From Chaetoderma sp. LZ-2023a (taxonomy: Eukaryota > Mollusca > Caudofoveata > Chaetodermatida > Chaetodermatidae), in NCBI GenBank assembly GCA_034401795.1, contig CM067369.1, positions 87,198,506 to 87,262,505 on the forward strand: a DNA stretch of 64,000 bases. The letters run 5' to 3'. Shown piece after piece: positions 47,060 to 57,853 of this stretch (positions are counted from its first letter, which is position 1; each line of letters opens with the position of its first letter). The translations under genes and the position numbers were made by a program. Below the pieces are notes generated by a model. It saw only the letters and a program-made list of their open reading frames with translations. It was not told the DNA's origin and made no database searches.

Positions 47060-48676
47060 CTAAAGCTTGATCTGCTCCTCATTCATTACAATTATCTTAA
47101 TGTCTGAACCACAATCCTGGAATGCACTAGCAAACGAGAATGCACAATTAACAATAGCTTGGTGTGACATTACCTTTCTTTGGACAATACGTTTTACAAC
47201 CCCACCAAGGGCATCATTCGGCCCTTTACCGTGACTTGTTGCAAAGAAGTTCCAAGTCACATGTATATCATACAGTTCCTGAAACTTTGTTGATAGGACA
47301 AAAATATATTTATTCTTGAACTGACTAGATGGACCATCAGTCCAAATATGTACTGTGGATACAGTTGGAACTTGTTGGCGGATAGTTTGCATGATCATAG
47401 ATGTGAACGCACTAACTGACATTTTTTCATGGTCACGCACATCGCTGACAATGACATAGCTCAATGTGTCATCTCTGTGATACACCATGACTGTGTACAA
47501 TGTCACCTGTCGCTGTCGCCAGTGAGCGGATTGGATTTCATCTTGCCAGGAACATGTAAAGTTTTCAGCAAAGTCCATCTGCAGGACACACATATTGCTG
47601 TCCTGGGATTTTGCTAATGATTTGTCTAGATCATATGCACTTGCTCGTTTGGTTTTAACAAAAGAATGCCATAACAATTTAGGTAGCTGATTCGCTAACA
47701 AATGAACTGCCTCCTCAGTTGTCCCAACACACTCTTTTTTCTCGAGATATTTATCTGCATCTTGCACCCACTGATGCCATTTCAGAAATGCTGATTTGTC
47801 TGCTATTATTTTATCAGAGAAATTAGCTTTGTAGAGATGACTGTCATTACACGTTACACAATTGCTGGACATACAATCCTCGCTGTCAATAGAACAGACA
47901 CATTTGGAAAGGAACTCGTCTTTAGAGTATCTTGGAAATATATCTGGGTATTTGCGGTTGAGTGTTTCTAGGATTAGAATAATATTACTATGATAAGTAC
48001 ACCCACATACATTATGCGGCATCATTGAAGATAATAACACCCACGGTGGCCTTAGTTTTGCAAATCTAGATTTTCCTATTTGAGCATCAGGGTTTTCAGT
48101 CTTGAAGAGCTGATAAATTTCTGCTATAGTGAACATCAAATGCCGTTTCTGAACCCTTGTCTTACACCCACCACTACTGCGTATAGTAATATAATCCGCC
48201 TTTCCAGGCATCATCCTGGAAATAGAATCGGATTCATAGAATGATCTAACTTGTTTTTCAGTCTCTGAGTTAATTTGGTTGCTACGAAATTGGGATGAAA
48301 CTACATATGCATCCAGCACCTCAGCAGCCAGTGTTCTAACGATTGCAGAACGTTTTCCTGGGCTCTTCGGCAATGCTTTCAGGGCTTTTCGTCTTGCTTT
48401 CCCTAATGATGCAGGAGTTTGGTAAACACTGTTTATTGATGCGGTGACTGGCACTTCGGTCGTATGAGTGTCAGATTCGTTTCTTTTCCTGAACCTCCTT
48501 ACACCTTCTCTAACCTTTTTCTTCAGTTCATTCTTCTGTGACGGCGTCATGTTCTTACTGAGGTCTTGCTTCCTCTCCCTGTCTGTCTTCTTGTATTTCT
48601 GGTATTCATCTGGGTTGCTCTTCAACCTTTCCCGACGCTCTCGCTGTCTCTCTGTAGCTGTTTTCGCCATACTCTC
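47060..48676 (-). CDS. DDE-type transposase (large N-terminal part), superfamily unassigned
   Basis: The likely start is the Met at 48,670 (MAKTATERQRER). Just upstream is a good acceptor (CTTTAATGTTGCAG), so the open frame further up is probably intron, and the exon begins at 48,676. From that Met there are 536 codons. Blocks, numbered from 48,718: a basic N-terminus (20-80), a Cys cluster NVCGCTYH (236-243) and CVCSIDSEDCMSSNCVTC (273-290), then DFAENF (D382), IWTDGPSSQFKN (D461) and FFATSHGKGPNDALGG (H496-D502). The two Asp blocks plus the last one look like a DDE/D catalytic triad. I recall similar proteins in many cnidarians and molluscs; Sola2-like is a tentative guess. It ends at TAG 47,060-47,062. 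Confidence 0.6.
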   Translation of the reverse strand, partial: ESMAKTATERQRERRERLKSNPDEYQKYKKTDRERKQDLSKNMTPSQKNELKKKVREGVRRFRKRNESDTHTTEVPVTASINSVYQTPASLGKARRKALKALPKSPGKRSAIVRTLAAEVLDAYVVSSQFRSNQINSETEKQVRSFYESDSISRMMPGKADYITIRSSGGCKTRVQKRHLMFTIAEIYQLFKTENPDAQIGKSRFAKLRPPWVLLSSMMPHNVCGCTYHSNIILILETLNRKYPDIFPRYSKDEFLSKCVCSIDSEDCMSSNCVTCNDSHLYKANFSDKIIADKSAFLKWHQWVQDADKYLEKKECVGTTEEAVHLLANQLPKLLWHSFVKTKRASAYDLDKSLAKSQDSNMCVLQMDFAENFTCSWQDEIQSAHWRQRQVTLYTVMVYHRDDTLSYVIVSDVRDHEKMSVSAFTSMIMQTIRQQVPTVSTVHIWTDGPSSQFKNKYIFVLSTKFQELYDIHVTWNFFATSHGKGPNDALGGVVKRIVQRKVMSHQAIVNCAFSFASAFQDCGSDIKIIVMNEEQIKL

Positions 48677-48791
48677 CTGCAACATTAAAGCAAGAATATG
48701 TGGTGTCATTAACATCAATATTTAAGAACAATAACTCTTAGCCCTCTGATGTCGAAAAGTAGCTAGTTACAGAGCCATGGAAAGAAAGTCT

Positions 48792-48884
48792 GGTGTTGAT
48801 TTTGGAAACAATTGCTGCTGAAACCTGTTGCTGTCATAGCCAGCAACAGCTTTCAGCAGCATTGCTTCCAAAACGAAGACCAGC
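48792..48884. repeat. Palindrome with altered, still-paired arms (family 1-like)
   Basis: TTTTGGAAACAATTGCTGCT ... AGCAGCATTGCTTCCAAAAC with the centre CTGTTGCTGTCATAGCCAGC. The centre is family 1, but the arms carry a different sequence on both sides that remains complementary. Another half is at 49,320-49,380. Confidence 0.65.
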
Positions 48885-50274
48885 TATAATATGAAACTAA
48901 ATTAAAATTAAAATTTTAAAACTTCAGAGTGCTAAGGGCTAAAACCTATGTGGCTTACTTTATGTTATTTTAAAGGGAAACTGATCTCATTTTGTATTTG
49001 CTATTCAGGTGACGGAATAAGCCATCCATAAATGAGCAGTGATATATTCAGCTCGCTTATCAGGCCATCAAAGAAAGATAATTCGCTTTTTAATGGTGAA
49101 ATTCTTTAACATCCCCCTTCATGTAGGCGGCCATGTATGAATTTTACACCAATCAGAAAATTGATCGCGGTTTACCTCAATCCGTCCTAGATGTCATATG
49201 TGCTCCATACAGGTGTAATCAATTTCACCTGCTGTATACTGTCGGCAAAAGCCAATAGATTGATCAGTAAGTCTACGCTGTTAGCGAGTTTAGCAAAAAT
49301 CGATCCCTCTAAACATTGAATTTAAGTAAGCTATTGAACATTTTGAAAGAAATTTGACTGAAAGTTGTTGCGGTATTAGGGCGCAGCTCCACGTGTGTAC
49401 AAGAGTATCATCACACAAAACATAATGTGTACAGTAACAATGACATAAATATGCACGCATGCACCCACACGTTCACTCGAATGGATGATCGTGACGAAAT
49501 TACATGGTTATGTAATTCCGTCACGCTACATCGTGTAATTTTTCCCGTGGAGGTGGTTTAAATTTTAGAACAAACTATATTTTAATCACTTAGTGCATAC
49601 CGAAATTAAAGAGGAGAACAAATATTTCTAATGAAGTGTCTCAAATATATTCTCAAACTAAACTGAAAGCATATTCCGTGACGGAATTACAGGCTGTTTG
49701 GCAAAATCCTTCCAATTTATGTTAACTTATATATGGTATTTTGAGTTATTTTTTTATAGAAACGTATTGTGAATTATCTTTTAACAAAACATTATAGATT
49801 ACAATGACATATATCTTACCTTGATGGGGTCTTTATATCACGATGATTGCGCTGGATTAAAAATGCGAAATTATTACTAATAAATCGTTCGAAAATACCG
49901 CAAACACGTGGTTATTTTGCGCATGCGCAGTGCTTAGCGGGTCTTGCTAAAATGCTAATCTGAATCGAATACGGATGCGGAATTGTTTAATGGTGAAAAT
50001 GATATATATTAAAGGACAATCCTGTTAAGATGAAAAAATGAGTCACAGGTTACATAAATCGTGGAATTCATGAGCTGGACATTAATAGTACAGTAGAAAT
50101 CAACAGAAATATAGGCTAACCCGGACATTTTGTATAACAGACGATTTTGTGTTCCAAACACTTTTTATGACTGTCCAGAGTCCACACAAGAAATTCTCAC
50201 AAATCCACACTTGGGGAAACCTGATTTTTAACCCTTTGAAGTTAGGGAACGAAATGTAAAAAATAGTTAGCATA

Positions 50275-50820
50275 AATAGGTAATCTGTTGAGAATCTTTA
50301 TAAAATTGGACCTACTGACAATTGCTATTGTCAATTGTGTTTATGACAACAGATCCCAGTCAAATAACCTGTAAGACATACTAATGTAAATTAAAATGAA
50401 TCAGTAAAACCTGTCTATAACAACCATATATGATTTGATACATGAGTGTGAATTCCAGAACATGGCACATCAATGTATGGCCAGTTTTTATTTATGTACT
50501 TTGAACCCTGAGGTCACAGGATCCACTTTTTTCAAGGTGACTATACAGATAGGTTGCTGAACATTTTGAAACTAACCAGACCGGGCGCTATTGCAGTCTA
50601 CGAGTGCAACAACACCCAGCCGAACTAGTCTTAAAATGGAAACAAAATGTTCATTAGATAGTAATTAACCATTCAAAGGATCTGTAAACTTGCATGACTT
50701 TTAAATGATTATGGTTGAGTTAAATTCGTCATGCGTTAGGTAGTTTGATTGTGACGTCAGCCTACATATGGCGTAATTGATTGTGACGTCATATACGTGA
50801 GTGACTGATCGGATCTCACC
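50275..50820. repeat. Family 1 elements, two diverged copies
   Basis: A palindrome-like piece at 50,280-50,372 (ACCTACTGACAATTGC...AACAGATCCCAGTCAAATAA). A fuller copy at 50,530-50,820 has a GGCGCTATTGCAGTCTACGA centre and two GTGACGTCA boxes separated by a CCTACATATGGCG block, as in other copies. Confidence 0.65.
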
Positions 50821-50869
50821 ATTAGAGATATTTATGAGCAACTGTTATATTAGTATACGGTTTTTATAA

Positions 50870-53263
50870 ATCTTACGATGAAGTGGGGAACATTACCTCA
50901 AGGCATTTCGTTTCTCCATAATGACGTTGACAAATTTTAGAATCATTTTAGATATGTCTGTAGAGCCACGATTGCATGACATTAAAAAGACAAATTTATC
51001 TTGCTCATTTAAAGAATCAAAGTTAGAACAGCTAGACAACTCAGAAAATAAAGAATCCCTAGCTTCCTGGAATGTAGGACATTCTAAGACAAAGTGGCTC
51101 TCATCTTCTACTTTATTTAGATTGCAAAGATTACAGAGTCAGGACTCTACAGGTATCTTGGGCCGACAGTATCTATCTATTTCGATATGCAGACAGTGAG
51201 CGCTGTGCCTTAGCTTTGAAAATTCTCTGTGCTTTAAAACTATGGGCTGTGAGAAAATATAATTTTCAGGATTTAAATTATCTTTGAAAAGCTTATAACA
51301 GCGCAATTTAAGGGTTTTCTCGGAGTCGGTTATATGCCTTATCCATGCAGAAATGTATTCATTCTTGATGGTGTCCTGAAATAATTTAATAATTTTATAT
51401 CTATATAATGATCCCTGGTTTTCCCAAACACTAATTAGATTGAATTTCGACAGCAGGGGCTGAATACACGCGGACCAATTAGAATTATCTTTTAGTGCAT
51501 ATGATTCTATGTATGCCTTCCTTACAATGGACGACGAATCGGCGTTGCATAATCTAAGCCAGTATTTTATGGCTTGTGAGAGAAGGGTTATTAACGCGGG
51601 AAATTGTCCCAGGTCACCATGCACAGCAGCATTTACTGTTCGCTTGCCAACGCCTAGCAACTACGTAGCAAATTTGATAAGTACCTTCTCCACAGGTATA
51701 GAATCGCAGAGTTGAAGAAGGTTAGACTGGTTCAGTCTGCTAGTGTAGAAAGGACTCCATATTTTACTGGAGTAGCGTACAATAGCCATTACCAGGCTGT
51801 TAAAGAGACTATAAGCAGATACTATGTTATTTCTAACATTAATAGTTTTACGCTTGAAGAGTCCTTTTGATGCTTGCTCCTGAAGTCTTGTGCAAGCACG
51901 TTTAAAGTTGCCTGACGCGGTAAACACTATGCCTAGGTAACAGTACGAGTGTGCTATTTCAATTGGTGATCCATTAAACAGAAAGCCGTGTTGGTTGATA
52001 AGTCTACCAGACTTATTGAAAACAATTACCTTAGTTTTGGCGAGATTGAATGTCAAACGCCACTTAGAGCAATATGCGGATAGTTTGTTCATAGCATTTT
52101 GAAGGCCTGAGTGTGATTTCGAAACCAGAACAAGATCATCCGCAAACATAAGACAGTTAATATTCGTATCATGCAATGTTATCGCCTCGCAATCGTTGAA
52201 AATATCAGGCAGGTCTGCCAAAAAGAGAGTAAATAGCAGAGGGCTCAATACCCAACCTTGTTTCACACCTAATTGAGATGAGATAGTCTCACTAAGCGAG
52301 CCATTAACCTTGACTGAATAAAGTACATTAGGGTACATACTTTGTATAATGGCCAAGAAATTACCCCCTATGCCCAGACTAATAAGTTTAACCAAAAGAT
52401 CCCTAGGTGCTGCTTAGTGTGTTTGTTTATAAACTTATCCACCATAGTTTTTAAGGCAAGTACATGGTCAGATGTGCGAGATCCAGCCATATAGCCGATT
52501 TGACATCTGGGTATCAGTGAATGGCCTTCTGAAAAAATCGATAGCCTATTTCGTAGCACACTGCAAAAAAGATTACACAGATTGCTCCCTATGGCAATGC
52601 CTCTATAGTTGCTCGGATCACGCGGATCCCCTTTTTTATGCAGTGGAATTAAAATGTTACAATGCCACGAGTCAGGGAAGCAACCGGAAGTCAAAATAGT
52701 GTTAAATGTTTTGCGTAGCACGGTAGTATTTCTGTATGACCAGACTTCAACATTTAATTTAGAATCAGATCGAAACCAGGTGATTTACCTGATTTAAGAT
52801 TCCTTAATGCTTTAGATATTTCATCGCTAGAAAAATTCATTTCATTAAAGAAGTCGCTTTTGTGCTTTTCAATGAAGTCGTCCACAATCTCATCCGGGTC
52901 GCTGTTGCCCGCACTCGGTACGTCGTTAAGTAATTTCGTAAAATGTGCCACCCACTCAGTCGTACTGATAGCATGGCCAGCTGAATTTTTCTTGCCAATG
53001 TCCCTCAACTTATCAAATAGTGACCAGTAAGCTTTGGGACTGTTGCTATGAGGGGCATCCATTTGGAAAAGAATGCGTTGTTTGAACTCAAATTTTTTCT
53101 TGTTCAACACGCTCTTATATTTTTTACGTAGTGAGCGAAATTCAAGAAGTTGCTGAGGGGTTAGGGTTGTTGAGGAGATTTGGTTGGAGGCAAGCTCATT
53201 TTCAAAGGGGGTTCTTTGCTCGTTAAAAGAGGAAGTCATTAAATAGTCACCGCAAATTTCCAC
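50870..53263 (-). mobile_element. LINE ORF2 (reverse transcriptase to C-terminus), 5'-truncated
   Basis: Minus strand in several frames. The segment before the RT is at 52,754-53,263 (SSDEISKALRNLKSGKSPGFD at its end). RT blocks LIPLHKKGDPRDPSNYRGIA (52,368-52,721), then LGVKQGWVLSPLLFTLFLAD and INCLMFADDLVLVSKS (51,661-52,395), the catalytic FADD being intact. The C-terminal region is at 51,139-51,660, with a Cys-His end at about 51,030-51,145 (LCNLCNLN...HFVLECP). No endonuclease is visible upstream. Three frame changes are evident between blocks, so it is inactive but recent enough to be read easily. Confidence 0.85.
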
Positions 53264-53671
53264 AATAAAACCAACAAATTACATGAATCCTGATATTAAA
53301 TGCTAAATTTTAAATGTCTTCTCCAAAATGGCTGAAACACACACACACACGCACACGCACACACCAATCGTCCCTACAAATGATTTGAACTTGCCAGGAA
53401 ATTACAACTATTTCTGCTTGGAGATCGCGAGATACCGGTAACCAGTGATCATCTCGGCCCGTATAAACTCACCCAGTGAAGCATATACATCTTAATATTT
53501 ATGCAAGACATAACACTACAAACATGATTATGAATACATAGAAGACATTAGACAATTACATACACTTATCTGTTCTGCTTGAACAGTTTTAATCTTGGGA
53601 ATAGACAGGTGCATAGGGTATGGACAGTCTGGAGGGGTGGGGTTCGTAATGTTAATTAATTAATTATTATT

Positions 53672-54018
53672 AAATATGCTCATTCACACCAGAATGCGTG
53701 AAAATAAAATAGTTTAAATTGTAACCTTTTAGAGGGTTAATATAACCGTAATATAATGAAGCGAAATAAATCTTAGCATATGATGATTTCATTCCGTGCA
53801 AATTATTATATAATGCTTTTTATTGTAAAGTTGAATTAGGGACTCATGTCTCTAATTCAAGTTCACAACTTAAAAACATAATATAAATTTATGCGTAACG
53901 AAATCATCATTTATTAAGATTTATTTCGCTTGGATACATCTAGGTCCATAATGTAAGCTTCTAAAAGTGTATAATTTTGACAACTTAATCTTCAAGCATT
54001 CTGCTGTGAATGTGTACC

Positions 54019-54020
<2 letters not shown>
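53672..54020. repeat. Inverted-repeat MITE-like element (family 3), copy 2
   Basis: Left arm ATGCTCATTCACACCAGAAT, right arm ATTCTGCTGTGAATGTGTAC, with pairing that includes CTTTTAGA/TCTAAAAG. The central hairpin TTGAATTAG...CTAATTCAA differs in sequence from copy 1 but pairs equally well. An (ATT)n run (54,017-54,063) follows directly. Confidence 0.8.
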
Positions 54021-54063
<43 letters not shown>

Positions 54064-54089
54064 TATCGTCGAAATTTGCTGTAGTAAAA

Positions 54090-54190
54090 CGGGTTGTTCC
54101 CTTGTTGGTTAGGTAACTGGAAACTGTTGCTGTCTAACATATTCCAGTCAAAGTTATTTTCAATTTAATCAGCATTTTATACGTTTTACC
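54090..54190. repeat. Family 1-like palindrome fragment
   Basis: GTAACTGGAAACTGTTGCTG...ATATTCCAGTCAAAGTTATT. Centre and one arm only. Confidence 0.4.
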
Positions 54191-54365
54191 AAGGGTGGTC
54201 ATCTAAGATAGTGATATGGAGATAAGGATGTGGAAATGATGAGGGTTCAATGTAGTACAGTCATGCTAGTAGCAATAAAAAACTTTGCTGAGCTGGAAAA
54301 ATAGAACATTGCACTATTTCACCCAACTTTTTCAGTAAACAAATTATACGAGCAAAGCTGTGCTG

Positions 54366-54366
<1 letters not shown>

Positions 54367-54442
<76 letters not shown>

Positions 54443-54474
54443 GCTGCTGCTGCTTCTGCTGCTGCTACTACTAT
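54367..54474. repeat. (ACT)n microsatellite with GCT end
   Basis: About 27 ACT units followed by GCTGCTGCTGCTTCTGC. Confidence 0.95.
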
Positions 54475-54522
54475 CGTATGATTCAATGGTATCGATTTTA
54501 TAAATTGGTATTATGTACGGGC

Positions 54523-54665
54523 CAGATTTTGTCCAGTGGGACTTTTGTCTGGTGGTATTATGTCCGGGAGAGATTTTGTCCGGTGGGATTATATCCAGGT
54601 GGGATTTTATCCGGTCGGATTTTGTCCGGTAGGATTTTGTCCGGTGAGATTTTGCCCGGGATTCG
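54523..54665. repeat. 15-16-bp minisatellite (GATTTTGTCCGGTGG)
   Basis: About nine variants of GATTTTGTCCGGTGG. The plus-strand ORF at 54,478-54,726 (repeated RILSG) is produced by it. Confidence 0.85.
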
Positions 54666-54729
54666 AATAAAAAATACTCTATGGAGCCAATTTACTCTAA
54701 CTTTTCGCCCAGTCGAATTCAGCTAAACT

Positions 54730-55843
54730 ACACATTCATATCCAACTTTGAATGGATATTTATGCTGCATGGGATAGAACGTAATTGTAAACGGATTCAT
54801 TTCACTTTTGTGTCATCAGTTCGTGATTTCTCTGTATTTTATTTGAAGACAATTTGATATCGGGTGTTCTTAGATATGTTACACACGAGGCATCAAAATG
54901 TGAATGGAACAAATTTAGACTTGATGAGCTCTTAATAGGCTGTGTGTGGGGGGGGGGGAGGGGAGGGGCTGGGGGGGGGGGAGAAAATGGCCGCCGCAAA
55001 ACAATATGGCGGACGATTATGCTTGATACTAATTGCAAACATGAAGAATTAATTCACTTACTATGTTTTTACTAAAGATAATTCTTAATTTCATAATGAT
55101 CCTTCAGCGTTAAGGTAAAAATAGCATTTTAAATGATTTATGGACACTTTCAGGAAAACCTAACAGAGCCACCTACGAAATCGACCAATCAAAATTCTGA
55201 ACATCTGTTCTAGAGCCTAGCGTATTACGATCTTTCTAGCCGAAGTAGCGGTCTAGGAGTAGATGCGTTTTAAATGATTTCCAGAAAGTTTTCGTCAAAT
55301 CCAAGATGGCCACTAAAAAGATTGACCAATCAAAATTCCCGTTTGATATGTTAAAGACTATGGACGACGGACGCTAGGTGGATGGACGGTCGCCATGTTA
55401 TAATCTATAATCTATGTTATAAACCAGGTCAGCTGGGCTAATAATAGGCTCCCAGAAAAGCTTAGAACAAACACGTCGAGAAATATTTAAGTTATGCTCG
55501 CATCTCTCATAAGCTGGTTAAAATCGATATAATGAGTATCTACTAGATATGACATATGACGCCTTTGCAAAATGACACAAATTTGAAAGATCGACCGATT
55601 GATAGACAGGTCGACAGACAGACAAACAGATAGACGTGTACTAGTTGCGGAGTCGCAATTAAAATTGCTCGATGAATAAAAATATTTAGAGATGCATGAA
55701 AATACTGAGAGATGGATCTGTGAGAAAATTTATCAACATCAGTGGAGACTAGGTGGGTGGGTGGCTGTGTGGGTGGGCGAGTGGTTAGGAGTAAATGATT
55801 TAATTACATTTTAATGTATCGCCGATAAGCAAAAACATATATA
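54730..55843. other. No gene recognised
   Basis: Contains poly-G near 54,943-54,981 and two related blocks with GACCAATCAAAATTC and AAGATGGCC near 55,186 and 55,307, which look like a degenerate duplicated repeat. An ACGACGGACGCTAGG block at 55,364 resembles the ends of widespread invertebrate repeats. Confidence 0.5.
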
Positions 55844-55889
55844 ATGCTATGTACGTACATTCTTTATTCATGCGTTCAACCGCGTTATG

Positions 55890-56508
55890 CTGCTGCTGCG
55901 GGTGAAGGTGATGCTGCTGCTACTACTGGTACTGCTGCTGGTGGAGGTACTGCCGCTGTTGTTGGAGGAGCTTCTACTGCTGGTACTGCTGCTGGTGTAT
56001 GTACTGCTGCTGCTGCTGGTGGAGGTGCCGCTGCTACTGCTGCTGGTGGAGGTACTGCTGCTGCTGGTGGAGGTGCTGCTACTACTGCTGCTACTGCTGC
56101 TGGTGGAGGTACTGCTGCTGCTGGTGGAGGTGCTGCCACTGTTGGTACTGCTGCTGGTGGAGGTACTGCTGCTGCTGCTGGTGGAAGTACTGCTGCTGCT
56201 GGTGGAGCTGCTGCTACTGCTGGTACTGCTGCTGGTGTATGTACTGCTGCTGCTGCTGGTGGTGGTGAAGGTGCTGCTGCTGCTACTGCTGCTGGTGGTG
56301 GTGGAGGTGTTGCTGCTGCTGATGGAGGTGCTGCTGCTGCTGGTGGAGGTTCGGGTGCTGCTGCTGCTACTGCTGGTACTGCTGCTTGTGGAGGTGCTGC
56401 TGGTGCTGGTGCTGGTGGTGGTGGAGGTGGTGGTGGTGGTGGTGGTGGTGGTGCTGCTGCTGCTGCTGCTGGTGGTGGTGGAGGTGCAGCCTGCGCTGGT
56501 GCTGGCAG

Positions 56509-56539
<31 letters not shown>

Positions 56540-56590
56540 GGAGGTGGTGGTGGTGGTGGTGGTGGTGGTGGTGGTGATGATGATTTTGTG
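55890..56590. repeat. Long GCT/GGT/GGA triplet array (18-bp higher-order unit in part)
   Basis: The commonest unit is GCTGCTGGTGGAGGTACT. Since every codon is drawn from a few triplets without stops, long ORFs appear on both strands (Ala/Gly, Leu/Val, Cys/Trp, Ser/Thr, Pro/Ala) with no real gene among them that I can support. Confidence 0.9.
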
Positions 56591-56794
56591 GTTGGGAGGA
56601 TGTAAGAATAAGGGCAGAAAATTAAACACCAGTTTAGCAAATATTTGTTATTATTTCTCCATAACCACCATCGGGCAACTGTAACTTTACTAGTTTAATA
56701 TGCGATATCTCTCCTCCAGCATGATAGCCACACCACTCCATGGCGCTTATTAGTACCCTCGGCCTGTAAGGGGAAGAGGGTATTGCAATCTGCT

Positions 56795-57200
56795 ATGTGT
56801 GCGTGCGTGTGTGTGTGTGTGTCTGCGTATGCGCACATGTATCTAAAAAACTACTGATCCGATTTAGCTCAACTTTTAAAGGCCAGGAAGGAACTTGATG
56901 TGCAAAGAATTCCCAGACTTTGGGCATGATCTGGGTAAAACAACCATAAGAAATTGGGGAAATCTGAAAACATCTGGAATATAAAAAAAAATGGGAGGGC
57001 GAGGGTATACAATTTTCGATTGATATTGTTGTAAGCTGCAGCCCGCACTTGCTCCCTCCCTTACTCTCTCCATCCATCCATCCACCCATCCATCCATCCA
57101 TCCACCAATCCATCTATCCATCCATCCATCCACCCTACGACCCACCCAACTTCTTCCCTCCCACCCACCCACCTACCCACCCACCACCATCCATCCATTG
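56795..57200. repeat. (GT)n and (CCAT)n/(CCAC)n low-complexity DNA
   Basis: A GT run near 56,800-56,822 and CCAT/CCAC tetranucleotides at about 57,070-57,200. The minus-strand ORFs here (repeated GWMDGWM) come from the tetranucleotide. Confidence 0.9.
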
Positions 57201-57258
57201 AGCAAATCAATCGATCAATCAATCAGTCGATAGAGTGATCTGGAATATTCATTAGCAA

Positions 57259-57530
57259 TGTAGCTCCGGCGCCGCGCTACTCTGCCAATTCTTCCTTGGA
57301 TTCCGTCTCGTACTCGAGGTACTCGCCGGCGCGACGATGCTGGTTATCTGGCCTCGGGGACGGAGAATGGAGACTGCGGGCAACCAGTGACCACAAAGAC
57401 CGACCTCTAGGGTCGGTGGAACATTCACTTTCCAGTGGCGCCGGGCGACCATTGCCGCTAACAGTTAACACCACAGTGTCATCTCGACTATTTTAATCCA
57501 GTCAAAATAAGGTTTGATCTAGCACTAATT
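57259..57530 (-). repeat. Gypsy LTR fragment, related to the LTR at 5,461-6,144
   Basis: Shares the order TGTA(A/G)CTC at the edge, GCTGGTTA, GGTGGAACNTTCA-like, CCGTGCGACCATTG/CCGGGCGACCATTG and CACAGTGTCATC/AACAGTCTCATC with the LTR inner half. Clearly diverged, so older or from a sister family. No internal region is visible beside it, so it may be a solo LTR relic. Confidence 0.5.
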
Positions 57531-57853
57531 GCAATAGAAACGAAACCACTTATTTTTTCTCTTTAGGGTGTGGAAATGATATCTTAAAAATCTAGTAAAA
57601 TCTTTTGAGCGGAACATTCAAGATGGATACCAAGATGGCCGCCAATGGAATATAATAAAGCGTGTATCATGAAAACTGCCCATTTTAGACAATATAAATG
57701 TGTTACAAACAGATAGAAATGTGCCACCAATCTACCAGAGAAAAATGCCGTTATCACAATATTCCCACTCTATGACGTCATAGTCCAATATGGCCACCAG
57801 TCTAAATAAAGGTGACACTAAAATTCGATGTTTGAAATGATTTCTATATTCAT

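Larger units (their letters stand above)
45119..49690 (-). mobile_element. Candidate autonomous DNA transposon with subterminal GTGACGGAATTAC clusters
   Basis: A transposase-like gene (46,475-48,676, minus) is flanked on both sides by a 13-base motif. Left: 45,119 (one mismatch), 45,299, 45,484, 45,508 (one mismatch) and inverted at 45,529. Right: 49,491 (one mismatch), inverted at 49,512, and 49,678, plus a partial copy at 49,009. Clusters of short repeated boxes on each side of a transposase gene are typical binding sites for the enzyme. True termini and target-site duplications were not found, so the span given is that of the outer motifs. Confidence 0.6.

Noticed and set aside
55844-56684. 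Long Ala/Gly, Leu/Val, Ser/Thr and Pro/Ala ORFs on both strands
   Set aside because: Products of a stop-free triplet repeat array; all frames are open, so none stands out.
56793-57172. Trp/Met/Gly-rich minus ORFs (GWMDG repeats)
   Set aside because: Created by CCAT/CCAC tetranucleotide repeats.
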